Shown: in pieces, positions 37,625 to 49,376 of the stretch
How the letters are laid out: every line of letters begins with the position of its first letter
Position numbering within the stretch: position 1 is the stretch's first letter
NCBI GenBank assembly: GCA_025352685.1
Contig: JANXSN010000019.1
Span: forward strand, 1-64,000
From: Sphingomonadales bacterium
Lineage (GTDB): Bacteria > Pseudomonadota > Alphaproteobacteria > Sphingomonadales > Sphingomonadaceae
Length of the DNA: 64,000 nucleotides
Reading direction: 5' to 3'
Notes under the pieces: model-generated
The model's input: only the letters and a program-made list of their open reading frames with translations
Told to the model about the DNA's origin: nothing
The model's database searches: none
Translations under genes and position numbers: made by a program

Positions 37625-37639
37625 GTTCTCTTTATGTCC
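37625..37639 (+). promoter_or_regulatory. Candidate LexA (SOS) site at uvrB
   Basis: GTTC-N7-GTCC, one mismatch from the alphaproteobacterial LexA site GTTC-N7-GTTC, overlaps the uvrB start codon. uvrB is a usual SOS gene, which supports it, but single-mismatch matches are expected by chance dozens of times in 64 kb. Confidence 0.4.
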
Positions 37640-39823
37640 ATTCAGATCCGTACAAGTCTCGACGAACCCGAAACGGCAGCAGATTTCGTTCCTCACCGCC
37701 CCGTACGCCCGCCCAAAGTCGAGGGCGGGAAGCGGTTCAAGGTCGTGTCCGATTATGAGGCCGCAGGCGACCAGCCGACTGCGATTGCCGAACTAGTTGA
37801 GACCGCGCAGACCGGCGAACGCAATCAGGTACTGCTCGGCGTCACCGGGAGCGGCAAGACGTTTACGATGGCACGCGTCATTGAGGAGTTGCAGCGACCC
37901 GCACTCATCCTCGCGCCCAACAAAATTCTCGCCGCCCAGCTTTATGGCGAGATGAAGTCGTTCTTTCCCGACAATGCCGTCGAGTATTTCGTCAGTTATT
38001 ACGATTACTACCAGCCCGAGGCCTATGTCGCGCGGTCGGACACCTACATCGAAAAAGAATCATCCGTGAACGAGTCGATCGACCGGATGCGCCATTCCGC
38101 CACGCGGTCACTGCTCGAACGCGACGACGTGATTATCGTGGCGTCGGTCTCTTGCCTCTACGGTATCGGGTCGGTCGAGACATACTCGGCCATGATATTT
38201 GACCTCAAAAAGGGTCAGACGGTCGAGCAATCGGAAATCATTCGAAAGCTTGTCGCGCTCCAGTACAAACGAAACGAGGCTGCGTTCCAACGCGGAAATT
38301 TCCGCGTTCGGGGCGACAATCTGGAGATCTTTCCATCGCATTACGAGGACAGCGCCTGGCGGATCTCGTTCTTCGGCGACGAAATCGAAGCCATTGCGGA
38401 ATTCGACCCGCTGACAGGAAAAAAATCGGCGGCGCTCGACTATGTGCGGGTCTACGCCAACAGTCATTACGTCACGCCGGGCCCGACAATGAAGCAAGCA
38501 ATGGACGCGATCCGGCATGAGCTGTCCGAGCGATTGAAAGAACTGGTCGCCGAGGGAAAGTTGCTCGAAGCCCAGCGGCTCGAGCAGCGGACGAACTTTG
38601 ATCTGGAAATGATTGCTGCAACGGGTAGCTGCGCGGGGATCGAGAATTACAGCCGCTTTCTCACTGGCCGCTTGCCTGGCGAACCGCCGCCAACATTGTT
38701 CGAGTATCTTCCGGAAAACGCACTGCTGTTCGTCGACGAAAGTCATGTAACGATCGGCCAAGTCAATGGCATGTCGCGCGGCGATCACCGCCGCAAACTG
38801 ACCCTCGCCGAATATGGGTTTCGCTTGCCGAGCGCGATCGACAATCGTCCGTTACGCTTCAATGAATGGGATGCGATGCGGCCGCAGACGGTCTGTGTAT
38901 CGGCAACCCCGGGGCCGTGGGAAATGGAACAAACCGGCGGCGTGTTCGCCGAACAGGTTATCCGCCCGACGGGTCTCATCGACCCGCCGGTCGAGATCAA
39001 GCCGGTCGAAGATCAGGTCGACGACTGCATCAACGAGATCAAGACGACGACCGCTGCAGGTTACCGTACGCTCGTCACGACGCTGACCAAGCGGATGGCG
39101 GAGGACCTGACCGAGTATCTGCACGAGGCTGGGATCAAGGTTCGCTACATGCACAGCGACGTTGAGACGCTGGAGCGCATCGAGCTGATCCGCGATCTAC
39201 GGCTTGGCGTCTACGACGTGCTGATCGGCATCAACTTGTTGCGGGAAGGATTGGACATCCCCGAATGTGGCCTCGTCTGCATTCTCGACGCCGACAAGGA
39301 GGGTTTCCTGCGGAGCGAAACATCGCTGATTCAGACCATCGGTCGCGCCGCACGCAACGTCGACGGCCGGGTCATTCTTTATGCCGACCGCATAACCGGC
39401 AGCATGGAACGCGCAATGCGCGAAACCGACCGACGCCGCGAAAAGCAACTCGAGTATAATACAGCAAACGGCATCACGCCGCTGACCATCAAGCGCAACA
39501 TTGCGGACGTGATCGGCCACCTGTCGTCACGCGATCAGGTGACAATCGAAATCGACGAAGACCGTCCCCACATGGTCGGTCACAATCTGCGTGCTTATAT
39601 CGAAGATCTGGAAAAGAAGATGCGCAAGGCAGCTGGCGACCTCGAGTTTGAAACTGCCGGTCGGCTACGCGACGAGATCCGCTCGCTGGAAGCCGAGGAA
39701 CTGGGTCTGCCCGCGCATGAACAGTCAAAGGCGCCGATCATGGGAAGGTCGAACGAGGGCAAGCCTGGAACCCGGAAAGATCGGTTCGGCAAAGTTCAAC
39801 GAAAATGGGGCGGCAAGCGATAG
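37634..39823 (+). CDS. uvrB: Excinuclease ABC subunit UvrB
   Basis: A 729-residue damage-recognition helicase of nucleotide excision repair. Walker A is GVTGSGKT, the beta-hairpin region [13 protein letters not shown] is intact, the DEAD-like box is FVDESH, and helicase motif VI is QTIGRAARN. The C-terminal UVR motif ([20 protein letters not shown]) that contacts UvrC is present. I place the start at the ATG at 37634; an upstream frame to 37556 is not conserved in character. Confidence 0.97.
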   Translation: MSIQIRTSLDEPETAADFVPHRPVRPPKVEGGKRFKVVSDYEAAGDQPTAIAELVETAQTGERNQVLLGVTGSGKTFTMARVIEELQRPALILAPNKILAAQLYGEMKSFFPDNAVEYFVSYYDYYQPEAYVARSDTYIEKESSVNESIDRMRHSATRSLLERDDVIIVASVSCLYGIGSVETYSAMIFDLKKGQTVEQSEIIRKLVALQYKRNEAAFQRGNFRVRGDNLEIFPSHYEDSAWRISFFGDEIEAIAEFDPLTGKKSAALDYVRVYANSHYVTPGPTMKQAMDAIRHELSERLKELVAEGKLLEAQRLEQRTNFDLEMIAATGSCAGIENYSRFLTGRLPGEPPPTLFEYLPENALLFVDESHVTIGQVNGMSRGDHRRKLTLAEYGFRLPSAIDNRPLRFNEWDAMRPQTVCVSATPGPWEMEQTGGVFAEQVIRPTGLIDPPVEIKPVEDQVDDCINEIKTTTAAGYRTLVTTLTKRMAEDLTEYLHEAGIKVRYMHSDVETLERIELIRDLRLGVYDVLIGINLLREGLDIPECGLVCILDADKEGFLRSETSLIQTIGRAARNVDGRVILYADRITGSMERAMRETDRRREKQLEYNTANGITPLTIKRNIADVIGHLSSRDQVTIEIDEDRPHMVGHNLRAYIEDLEKKMRKAAGDLEFETAGRLRDEIRSLEAEELGLPAHEQSKAPIMGRSNEGKPGTRKDRFGKVQRKWGGKR

Positions 39824-40004
39824 CGGTGCGGCAGGTTTTTAGTTCAGACGTAATTTCCAGGACACACCAAGCTTGATCGAACGATACCGGCTCGACGTAT
39901 GGCGCGCTGGGCATCGACCCGCGTACAAATGCGGCAAAGGGTAAGCAAGGTGCGCGAAGGCGAGCGCCCAACTCCCGGCATCATCTCACGTTGCCTCGTA
40001 AGCG

Positions 40005-40619
40005 TCAGCCTCGCCGCCGCAACGCCACGACATAGATCACCAACGCAACGCCCGCGAACGCGAACCATTGCACCGCATAGGCGAGATGATTGTTGGGGAT
40101 AGATGCGGGATCGGGCGGAGTGCTGGCAGCAAGGCCCGGCGCTGGAACATCGGCTACCAGCATTGGGCGCAAGGGCGCCGCATGCGCGAAAATCCGGCCG
40201 ATTAAGCTCTCGTGACTGGGCTCTGTCGTGATCAGGCCGTCGACGATGCCCCCGTTCCAGCCGAGCCTTTGTGTCGGGTTAGCGGATACGCCCATATCAA
40301 CCAATGCACCCGGTCGTTCCGCGCCCGTGACGCAATTTGCGATATGCCTGTATCCCGGCTGCCCACCTGCGGTTTGTCCTCCTTCGACCCGCCAGTTCGA
40401 GACGCTCAGGCAATGGACCTGCGCCTTTCGAAACATGGCGGCAGGAGGCACTGGGGCCAGCTCGGGATATGTCATCGGCGCCAGATTGAGGTTCGCTGTG
40501 TAACGTGCGAGCAACGCCTGCTTCTCGCTGCGGCGCTGAAGCTGCCAAACGCCAAGTGCCAGCATTGCCGCCACAGCAAAGCTTACGACAAGCGTGGCGA
40601 CAAAGGGTAGACGCTTCAT
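40005..40619 (-). CDS. SURF1 family cytochrome oxidase assembly protein
   Basis: A 204-residue protein with two transmembrane helices at the ends (ATLVVSFAVAAMLALGVWQLQRR and WFAFAGVALVIYVVALRRR) and the SURF1 signature LGVWQLQR plus NNHLAYAVQWFAFA. It helps heme a insertion into subunit I. It is the last gene of the cta operon here; the thrC often found next in related genomes is absent. Its start overlaps the DUF983 gene by four bases. Confidence 0.92.
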   Translation of the reverse strand: MKRLPFVATLVVSFAVAAMLALGVWQLQRRSEKQALLARYTANLNLAPMTYPELAPVPPAAMFRKAQVHCLSVSNWRVEGGQTAGGQPGYRHIANCVTGAERPGALVDMGVSANPTQRLGWNGGIVDGLITTEPSHESLIGRIFAHAAPLRPMLVADVPAPGLAASTPPDPASIPNNHLAYAVQWFAFAGVALVIYVVALRRRG

Positions 40620-40978
40620 GGCTTAAGCTTCCCTTCACGGGCCGCGTTTCGATATTCTGAAATTAACAGTGCTGCCTTAGCAACCCGCAACCCACCAAGA
40701 ACGAGGCCCAGCGTCACGGCAGGCCAGATGAGAAGGTGTACCCAAAAGGGCGGCCCTGCTTCAAGTTCGAGCGTGACCGCTCCTAACACAACCAGAGCGC
40801 CCACGATCAATGTAAGGAAAGCCGCCGGGCCATCTCCCACATTAAACTCAGTAAAATCGAGCCCGCACGCACGGCATTTTGGCGCAAAGGAGATGATTCC
40901 ATCGAACAAGGTCGTCGCACCGCACTGCGGACATGCGCCCTTCAGCGCAGCGCCCGCCAATGTGGGGAGCGAGCTCAC
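40616..40978 (-). CDS. DUF983 family membrane protein
   Basis: A 120-residue protein with a zinc-ribbon-like N-terminus (GACPQCGATTLFDG and CRACGLDF) and two transmembrane helices. DUF983 genes lie between ctaE and SURF1 in most alphaproteobacteria, suggesting a part in oxidase assembly. The GTG at 40978 overlaps the ctaE stop (GTGA); the upstream extension reads through ctaE. Confidence 0.88.
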   Translation of the reverse strand: MSSLPTLAGAALKGACPQCGATTLFDGIISFAPKCRACGLDFTEFNVGDGPAAFLTLIVGALVVLGAVTLELEAGPPFWVHLLIWPAVTLGLVLGGLRVAKAALLISEYRNAAREGKLKP

Positions 40979-41859
40979 CCCCCGTGGACCGACGCGCCCC
41001 AGCTGCCCCAAACGTAGACGGAGATAAACAGCAACAGCCATACGACGTCGACGAAGTGCCAGTACCAGGCCGCTGCTTCAAAGCCGAAGTGCTGGCGGGG
41101 GGTAAAGTCGCCTTTATAACTGCGCACCAAACAGACGATGAGAAAGATCGTGCCAATAATGACATGAAACCCATGAAAGCCGGTCGCCATGTAGAAAGCC
41201 GCGCCATAATTCAGGCCTGCAAAGGGAAATGATGCATGCGCATATTCATAGGCCTGAATGCTGGAAAACAGCATGCCGAGCAGAATGGTCGCCCACAAAC
41301 CGACTTTAAGCCCCTGTCGGTCGCCATGGATTAGTGCGTGATGCGCATAAGTCACCGTCGTGCCCGAGCAGAGCAGGATCAGTGTGTTGAGCAGCGGGAA
41401 GTGGAACGGATCAATGACCTCGATGCCCTTCGGCGGCCATTGCTCCAGCGCTGAAGCGCCTGACTGACCAATAATATTGGTTACCGTGAACGTGCCGGCC
41501 ACATGGTCCTTTACTACGTTGAGCGCAGCGGGGAACAGCGAAAAGTCGAACCACGCCCAGAACCAACCGACGAAGAACATGACCTCGGATGCGATGAACA
41601 GGATCATGCCGTAGCGCAGATGTAACGATACGACCGGCGTATGATCCCCAGCCCGCGCTTCTTTCACTACCTGCGACCACCAGCCGTAAAACGTCGCAAG
41701 AACGGCAGTCAGGCCTATGCCGAAAACATAACCACCAGCTCCGGATTTGTGCATCCACATGATGCCACCCGCCGCCATCATCAGCGCGGAGAACGCCCCG
41801 ATAATCGGCCAGGGACTGGGCGGCAGAATATGATAGTCGTGGTTCTTGGCACCGGCCAT
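40975..41859 (-). CDS. ctaE: Cytochrome c oxidase subunit III
   Basis: A 294-residue membrane protein with seven predicted helices; family motifs include WPIIGAFSALMM, ASEVMFFVGWFWAWFD, GFHGFHVIIGT and the C-terminal WYWHFVDVVWLLLFI. It is part of the aa3-type terminal oxidase. GAGGGAA precedes the ATG at 41859. The ORF track would allow an extension, but that overlaps ctaG non-coding strand space. Confidence 0.96.
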   Translation of the reverse strand: MAGAKNHDYHILPPSPWPIIGAFSALMMAAGGIMWMHKSGAGGYVFGIGLTAVLATFYGWWSQVVKEARAGDHTPVVSLHLRYGMILFIASEVMFFVGWFWAWFDFSLFPAALNVVKDHVAGTFTVTNIIGQSGASALEQWPPKGIEVIDPFHFPLLNTLILLCSGTTVTYAHHALIHGDRQGLKVGLWATILLGMLFSSIQAYEYAHASFPFAGLNYGAAFYMATGFHGFHVIIGTIFLIVCLVRSYKGDFTPRQHFGFEAAAWYWHFVDVVWLLLFISVYVWGSWGASVHGG

Positions 41860-41888
41860 GGTCGTTCCCTCGTCTCGTCTTTTCAAAT

Positions 41889-42431
41889 CTAGCCGCGCAA
41901 GTGTGCGTCGTCTATCGGATAGAAAGTGTAGCTGAGCGTAATTGTCTCGATATCCTTGGTGTCCGCATCCTTGGCGAAACCAGGATCGACATAGAAGATC
42001 ACTGGCATTCGGACGGTCTGCCCCGGCTGCAGCGTCTGCTCGGTGAAGCAAAAACATTGGACTTTGGCAAAGTAACCGCCCGCTTGGGTTGGTGTCACAT
42101 TGTAAAGAGCGCGACCCGTGACTGGATACCGCGCGTGGTTGGTTGCGGTGAAGAACGCCATATTCTTTTCGCCGATCGTCACGATCTGCTCGGGCTTTTC
42201 GGGTGCGAATGACCAGGGAAGTGTTGGCACATGATTGGCGTCGAAGCGGATCTCAACTGTCTTGCCCGGGACTGCGCGGACCAACTGTCCGTTTGACCGC
42301 TGGGTCGTGCCGTCGAAGCCGGTCGCCTCGCAAAACATGCGGTAAAGCGGGGCACTAGCAAAGCCAAGACCCGCCATTCCGGCCACCCCTACCGCTGCCA
42401 GCATTGCGGTGCGCCGAATGGGATCGATCAC
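41889..42431 (-). CDS. ctaG: Cytochrome c oxidase assembly protein CtaG (Cox11)
   Basis: A 180-residue copper chaperone for the CuB site. One N-terminal membrane helix precedes a periplasmic domain with the copper-binding motif VQCFCF and the late FYVDPGF. Its ATG overlaps the stop of the 46-residue small gene (ATGA). Confidence 0.95.
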   Translation of the reverse strand: MIDPIRRTAMLAAVGVAGMAGLGFASAPLYRMFCEATGFDGTTQRSNGQLVRAVPGKTVEIRFDANHVPTLPWSFAPEKPEQIVTIGEKNMAFFTATNHARYPVTGRALYNVTPTQAGGYFAKVQCFCFTEQTLQPGQTVRMPVIFYVDPGFAKDADTKDIETITLSYTFYPIDDAHLRG

Positions 42432-42568
42432 TGCGCGGTGCCCCCGATGCGCGCGAGGGCAATGAAGTAAAACAGCGCGACCATGCCGCCCAGAATCAGA
42501 GCCGTGACAATCGCACGTCCTTTGCGGCGGCGATCAAACTCGGCACGGTTTGGATCGTCGGGCGTCAT
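42428..42568 (-). CDS. Small membrane protein of the cta operon
   Basis: A 46-residue protein, [19 protein letters not shown] followed by one helix ([20 protein letters not shown]). It sits between ctaB and ctaG, where alphaproteobacteria usually encode such a short protein (CoxF/CtaX-like), and it overlaps both neighbours by four bases, so it is surely translated. Its exact role in oxidase assembly is not established. Confidence 0.85.
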   Translation of the reverse strand: MTPDDPNRAEFDRRRKGRAIVTALILGGMVALFYFIALARIGGTAQ

Positions 42569-43470
42569 GCAAACACCGCACGATCGAGCGCCAGCGCCGC
42601 AAACGACACCAACATATAACCAATCGAATAGAGAAATAGCGCCTTTTCTGCGCGCATTTCTAGTGGACTGGGCGCCGCGTCGATAACAACCCAGATGTTT
42701 AAACCGACGAAAATTAGCGACCCAACCAGCGCCGTCAGCCCATAGAATGCGCCTGTCATGCCAAGTGGCCACGGCGCGACGGCAACAATCGCCATCAGCG
42801 CCGCATAGCCAAGCATTTGTAAGCGTGTGCTGCGAGCGCTTGCCACCACCGGCATCATTGGCACGGTACCGGCGGCGTAGTCGTCGCGAATTCGTAGTGC
42901 CAAGGCCCAGCTATGCGGTGGAGTCCACAAAAAGATAAAGGCAAACATCAAAATCGGAAGCGGTGCGATATGGCCAGTTGCAGCCACCCAGCCGATGAGC
43001 GGTGGAAATGCACCAGCCGCTCCTCCGATAACGACATTCTGCGGTGTAATGCGCTTCAGCCAGACTGTGTAGATCAAGACGTAGAACAAGATCGATCCGG
43101 CAAGCAGCACCGCTGCGAGCACATTCGTCGCCAAACCCATAATCAAAACGGAGGAAACGCCGAGACCGACACCAAAGTGCAGAGCGGTCTGCGCATCCAT
43201 ACGCCCAGCAGCCACTGGACGGTTTGCGGTGCGGCGCATCATCGCGTCGATGTCGGCCTCATACCATTGATTGAGCGCACCTGCCGCCCCTGCCGCCATC
43301 GCGATGCAAAGCACCGCAGTGAATGCGAGCGCATGCGGGAGCGCTACCGGTGCCGCAATCATGCCGCACAAACCCGTAAACACCACCGATCGCATGACAC
43401 GGGGCTTCGTCAACGCAAAGAGGTCCAGCCAATCGGCAGTCAGGGGAGTGGCAAGCGTCTTGGTGTTCAT
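42565..43470 (-). CDS. ctaB: Protoheme IX farnesyltransferase (heme O synthase)
   Basis: A 301-residue UbiA-type prenyltransferase with several membrane helices. The first Asp-rich motif is [19 protein letters not shown], and the second loop contains [18 protein letters not shown]. It makes heme O for the aa3 oxidase. AAGGAAG lies before the ATG, just after an intercistronic hairpin. Confidence 0.96.
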   Translation of the reverse strand: MNTKTLATPLTADWLDLFALTKPRVMRSVVFTGLCGMIAAPVALPHALAFTAVLCIAMAAGAAGALNQWYEADIDAMMRRTANRPVAAGRMDAQTALHFGVGLGVSSVLIMGLATNVLAAVLLAGSILFYVLIYTVWLKRITPQNVVIGGAAGAFPPLIGWVAATGHIAPLPILMFAFIFLWTPPHSWALALRIRDDYAAGTVPMMPVVASARSTRLQMLGYAALMAIVAVAPWPLGMTGAFYGLTALVGSLIFVGLNIWVVIDAAPSPLEMRAEKALFLYSIGYMLVSFAALALDRAVFA

Positions 43471-43482
43471 TTCAACTTCCTT

Positions 43483-43508
43483 GCCCCTCCAGCACCAGCG
43501 GGAGGGGC
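43483..43508 (-). promoter_or_regulatory. Intercistronic hairpin between ctaD and ctaB
   Basis: Perfect 8-bp arms GCCCCTCC and GGAGGGGC around a 10-base loop, lying in the 45-base gap between the ctaD stop and the ctaB SD. There is no T-run, so it may be a processing or stabilising element that sets subunit I apart from the assembly genes. Confidence 0.5.
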
Positions 43509-43515
43509 ATGTCGC

Positions 43516-46235
<2,720 letters not shown>

Positions 46236-46381
46236 GAAAATCCGTCCCTCTGGGCGCTGGTCCGGCGCGGGGATACGCGCGGGGGGACCGTCACAATCGC
46301 CGCCTATACGCGCGGGTTCCTCCAGTCTCAAGCTGTTACGCGGGTGTTTTTGCTGCGACTGCTCACCTCGGTTGTCACATG

Positions 46382-46430
46382 ACCCCCATGTCCTTACGGA
46401 AATGTCCAAATCGCGGACAGATCATGGGGT
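46382..46430 (+). promoter_or_regulatory. Inverted repeats in the pyrE leader
   Basis: ACCCCCATG (46382-46390) can pair with CATGGGGT (46423-46430) with one bulged C, enclosing a TGTCC/GGACA stem (46403-46407 with 46415-46419). The GGGG that may serve as the pyrE SD lies in the outer stem, so the structure could limit translation. Evidence is by inspection only. Confidence 0.35.
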
Positions 46431-46437
46431 GTCACAA

Positions 46438-47013
46438 GTGACCGACGAAGAGGTGCTGGCGGAGTTCAGTGCGGCGGATGCGCTGCTTGAGGGACATTTC
46501 ATTCTGTCGTCAGGCCTCCGCTCGCCTCGCTATCTCCAATGCGCGCGCGTTTTGGCCGATCCCAGGCGCGGCAGCCGTCTCGCCGAATCGCTGGCGGCGC
46601 GCCTACCAAGCGATCTCGCCATCGACATTGTCGTGTCCCCCGCAATGGGCGGCGTGATCGCCGGACATGAAATGGCGCGCGCGCTTGGCGTCGAGGCGGT
46701 GTTTCTTGAACGGCCCGAGGGCGTGTTTGAGCTGCGGCGAGGATTTCGGCTGACGCCAGGCCAGCGCGTCTTGATGATGGAAGATGTGGTCACGACAGGC
46801 CTCAGCTCGCGCGAAGCCATAGCAGCGATTACGCGTGCGGGTGGGACTGTTGTTGCAGCAGCAGCGCTCGTCGACAGGTCGGAGGGTGCCGCCGATCTTG
46901 GCGTCCCTTTTTACCCGCTCATCCGATTGTCGGTTCCGACTTATGCCGCCGATGATCTGCCGCCCGAACTGGTCGCGATCCCTGCTATCAAGCCGGGGAG
47001 CCGAGCAGCGTGA
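46438..47013 (+). CDS. pyrE: Orotate phosphoribosyltransferase
   Basis: A 191-residue enzyme of pyrimidine synthesis, making OMP from orotate and PRPP. The PRPP-binding motif is VLMMEDVVTTGLSS, and FILSSGLRSPRYLQC is the typical N-terminal substrate loop. GTG at 46438 or 46429 may be the start. It heads a run of overlapping genes. Confidence 0.94.
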   Translation: MTDEEVLAEFSAADALLEGHFILSSGLRSPRYLQCARVLADPRRGSRLAESLAARLPSDLAIDIVVSPAMGGVIAGHEMARALGVEAVFLERPEGVFELRRGFRLTPGQRVLMMEDVVTTGLSSREAIAAITRAGGTVVAAAALVDRSEGAADLGVPFYPLIRLSVPTYAADDLPPELVAIPAIKPGSRAA

Positions 47014-47243
47014 AGAACAAGTCGACACTCGCGACAATATCCAACTTGCCGCTCTCTCGTGACGAAGTGTTACGGCATTGGGCATCGACCACCAAACAGG
47101 TCGTTGCGATGCCGAGAATGCAAGAAGTTGCCACGGGTCGTATCGACCGGAATAAGCCGGTTGCTGGCAATCTCTCCAGATTCGTCGGTTTTAATGTGAT
47201 GTTCCTCATGATGCGCAACTTCATCCTGCCCAAAAAGGAATAA
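47010..47243 (+). CDS. Small protein of unknown function after pyrE
   Basis: A 77-residue ORF starting with a GTG that overlaps the pyrE stop (GTGA). It is basic and ends with a hydrophobic stretch (FVGFNVMFLMMRNFILPKKE). No family is recognised. Coupling with pyrE supports that it is translated; reverse-strand frames here are less plausible. Confidence 0.5.
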   Translation: MKNKSTLATISNLPLSRDEVLRHWASTTKQVVAMPRMQEVATGRIDRNKPVAGNLSRFVGFNVMFLMMRNFILPKKE

Positions 47244-47247
47244 TGTC

Positions 47248-47349
47248 GTGATCGCTTTCACCACTCACAGCGGATTCGGTTTCGACCAGGCCCGCTGTTT
47301 CAAAGAAATTACTTGCGATCTGGTGGCTGGCGCAGTGTGTGCATCGTGA
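47248..47349 (+). CDS. Tiny ORF coupled to pdxJ
   Basis: A 33-codon frame from a GTG ends in a TGA that overlaps the pdxJ GTG (GTGA). It has no recognisable domain and only a poor SD, so it could be a coupling leader or chance. Confidence 0.25.
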   Translation: MIAFTTHSGFGFDQARCFKEITCDLVAGAVCAS

Positions 47350-48068
47350 CGCTGCCCCTTCGTCTTGGCGTCAACATCGATCACATCGCGACCATTCGCA
47401 ATTCGCGCGGCGGGGACCATCCCGACCCGATGCGCGGCGTCCAGATTATCGAGGCGGCAGGCGGTGACGGCATCACCGTTCATCTACGTGAGGACCGTCG
47501 TCATATCCGCGATGCCGATCTCGACGTGCTCATGGCCGTGACGGCGCTGCCGATAAATCTGGAGATCGCCGCAACCCCGGAAATGGTTGCCATTGCCGTG
47601 CGCCACCGACCGCATGCCGCCTGCATCGTGCCCGAACGTCGCCAGGAGCGCACAACCGAAGGCGGACTCGATGCGGCCGGACAGCATAATCATCTCGCGC
47701 CCCTGGTCGCGCAACTGCTGGACGCCGGCATCCGGGTCAGTCTGTTCATCGAACCCGACGCGCGTCAGATCGAAGCGTCCATGCGGCTGCGCGCGCCCGT
47801 GGTCGAATTGCATACCGGCAAATACGCGCACGGCGACCCTGACGGCGTGGAGCTGCGCCGTCTGGCCGACGCCGCAGCGCTCGCAGTCAAGAACGGCATC
47901 GAGCCGCATGCAGGGCACGGGCTGACCTTCGAAAACGTCGTCCCTGTCGCTGCCATTCCGCAGATTGCCGAGCTGAATATCGGCCACTTCCTGATCGGCG
48001 AGGCGATTTTCAGTGGCCTTGCCGATAGCGTGGCCAGGATGAAGGCACTGATGGAGAGCGCACGGTGA
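47346..48068 (+). CDS. pdxJ: Pyridoxine 5'-phosphate synthase
   Basis: A 240-residue TIM-barrel enzyme that closes the pyridoxine ring from DXP and 3-amino-2-oxopropyl phosphate. Motifs are [17 protein letters not shown] near the N-terminus, [10 protein letters not shown] and [10 protein letters not shown]. The GTG at 47346 gives the normal N-terminus; a TTG at 47313 would add 11 residues. It precedes acpS as in many proteobacteria. Confidence 0.95.
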   Translation: MTLPLRLGVNIDHIATIRNSRGGDHPDPMRGVQIIEAAGGDGITVHLREDRRHIRDADLDVLMAVTALPINLEIAATPEMVAIAVRHRPHAACIVPERRQERTTEGGLDAAGQHNHLAPLVAQLLDAGIRVSLFIEPDARQIEASMRLRAPVVELHTGKYAHGDPDGVELRRLADAAALAVKNGIEPHAGHGLTFENVVPVAAIPQIAELNIGHFLIGEAIFSGLADSVARMKALMESAR

Positions 48069-48081
48069 AAGCCCCAAACAG

Positions 48082-48507
48082 GTGATCGTGGGTCTCGGGT
48101 CCGACATGTGCAATATCGAACGGATTCAAAATTCGCTCGAACGCTTTGGCGAGCGGTTCGAAAACCGCGTCTTTACCGCTGTTGAGCGTGCCAAGGCCGC
48201 GCGTCGCCCGTTCACCCGCGCCGGAACTTACGCCAAGCGGTTCGCTGCCAAGGAAGCATTCTCGAAGGCGGTCGGAACCGGATTCAGGCGTGGCGTTTTC
48301 ATGAAAGACATCGGCGTCGTAAATGCGCCGACCGGAGCCCCGACACTGTCGCTGTTGGGCGGCGCGAAAGCGGCGCTCGACGCGCTGATTCCCGACGGGT
48401 ATGAGGCACGAATACATGTGACGCTCACCGACGACCATCCATGGGCGCAGGCGTTTGTCATTATCGAAGCAATCAAGCCCGACGGCCTGCCGAAAGTAAG
48501 AGCGTGA
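48082..48507 (+). CDS. acpS: Holo-[acyl-carrier-protein] synthase
   Basis: A 141-residue phosphopantetheinyl transferase that activates ACP. Motifs are [13 protein letters not shown] (metal Asp) and [15 protein letters not shown] (metal Glu). It starts with GTG. The lepB GTG overlaps its stop. Confidence 0.95.
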   Translation: MIVGLGSDMCNIERIQNSLERFGERFENRVFTAVERAKAARRPFTRAGTYAKRFAAKEAFSKAVGTGFRRGVFMKDIGVVNAPTGAPTLSLLGGAKAALDALIPDGYEARIHVTLTDDHPWAQAFVIIEAIKPDGLPKVRA

Positions 48508-49376
48508 CCACAGAGACCACCACCGCAATCGAACATCCCGCGGCCGTTCCGGCTAAACAACCCCATACCGATTGGGTAGCTGAGGTGAAAAGTATTTTCT
48601 GGTTGATTCTGGCCGTTCTTAGCTTTCACAGCCTGATCGCCAAACCGTTCTACATCCCGAGTGAATCGATGATGCCAGGGCTGCTTGTCGGAGACCAGTT
48701 GGTGGTCAGCAAATTCACATATGGCTGGTCCTATGTCTCGCCGAGCTTTCATGTTCTCCCGTTCATGAAAGGACGCTTGTTCGGTAAGCTTCCCGAGCGA
48801 GGCGACGTTGTCATTGCTTCACCGCCCTCCCGACTTGACGAAGATTATATCAAGCGCGTAATCGGGCTGCCCGGCGACCGTCTGGAAGTGCGCGGTGGCA
48901 CCGTCATCCTCAACGGCGTGCCCGTAAAGCGCGCGCCGGTTGTGCTCAGACCGATCACCGTGGATGCCGATGAGCCGTGCACCGATCCGAAATACGCCGA
49001 ATACCGCTCCGTTGCCGCCGATGGCAGAGTGACTTGTGCGCTGCCAGTGGTGCGTGAAACACTGCCCAATGGGCGCAGCTATGACACGATCGACCTGGGC
49101 TATGATCCGTCAGTCGATGATTACCCCGCAACGACGATTCCGGCGGGGCATGTCTTTTTGATGGGCGACAACCGCGACAACTCGGCGGACAGTCGCGTGG
49201 CTGAATCACTTGGTGGCCTCGGGGGCCCGCTGCCTTGGGAAAATCTGGGCGGACGCGCCGAGTTCATCAGCTTCTCGCTCGACGGGACGCAGCATTGGTA
49301 TAACCCGCTCACCTGGTTCGGGGCGCTGCGCGGCGGCCGCGCGGGCACCAGTCTTCACCCGAGCAAAACGGGCTGA
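48504..49376 (+). CDS. lepB: Signal peptidase I
   Basis: A 290-residue membrane-anchored peptidase. A single N-terminal helix precedes the catalytic Ser in [13 protein letters not shown] and the Lys in [12 protein letters not shown], with the late box [17 protein letters not shown]. It removes signal peptides at the periplasmic face. The GTG start forms a GTGA overlap with acpS. The rnc-era genes that often follow are not present. Confidence 0.95.
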   Translation: MTTETTTAIEHPAAVPAKQPHTDWVAEVKSIFWLILAVLSFHSLIAKPFYIPSESMMPGLLVGDQLVVSKFTYGWSYVSPSFHVLPFMKGRLFGKLPERGDVVIASPPSRLDEDYIKRVIGLPGDRLEVRGGTVILNGVPVKRAPVVLRPITVDADEPCTDPKYAEYRSVAADGRVTCALPVVRETLPNGRSYDTIDLGYDPSVDDYPATTIPAGHVFLMGDNRDNSADSRVAESLGGLGGPLPWENLGGRAEFISFSLDGTQHWYNPLTWFGALRGGRAGTSLHPSKTG

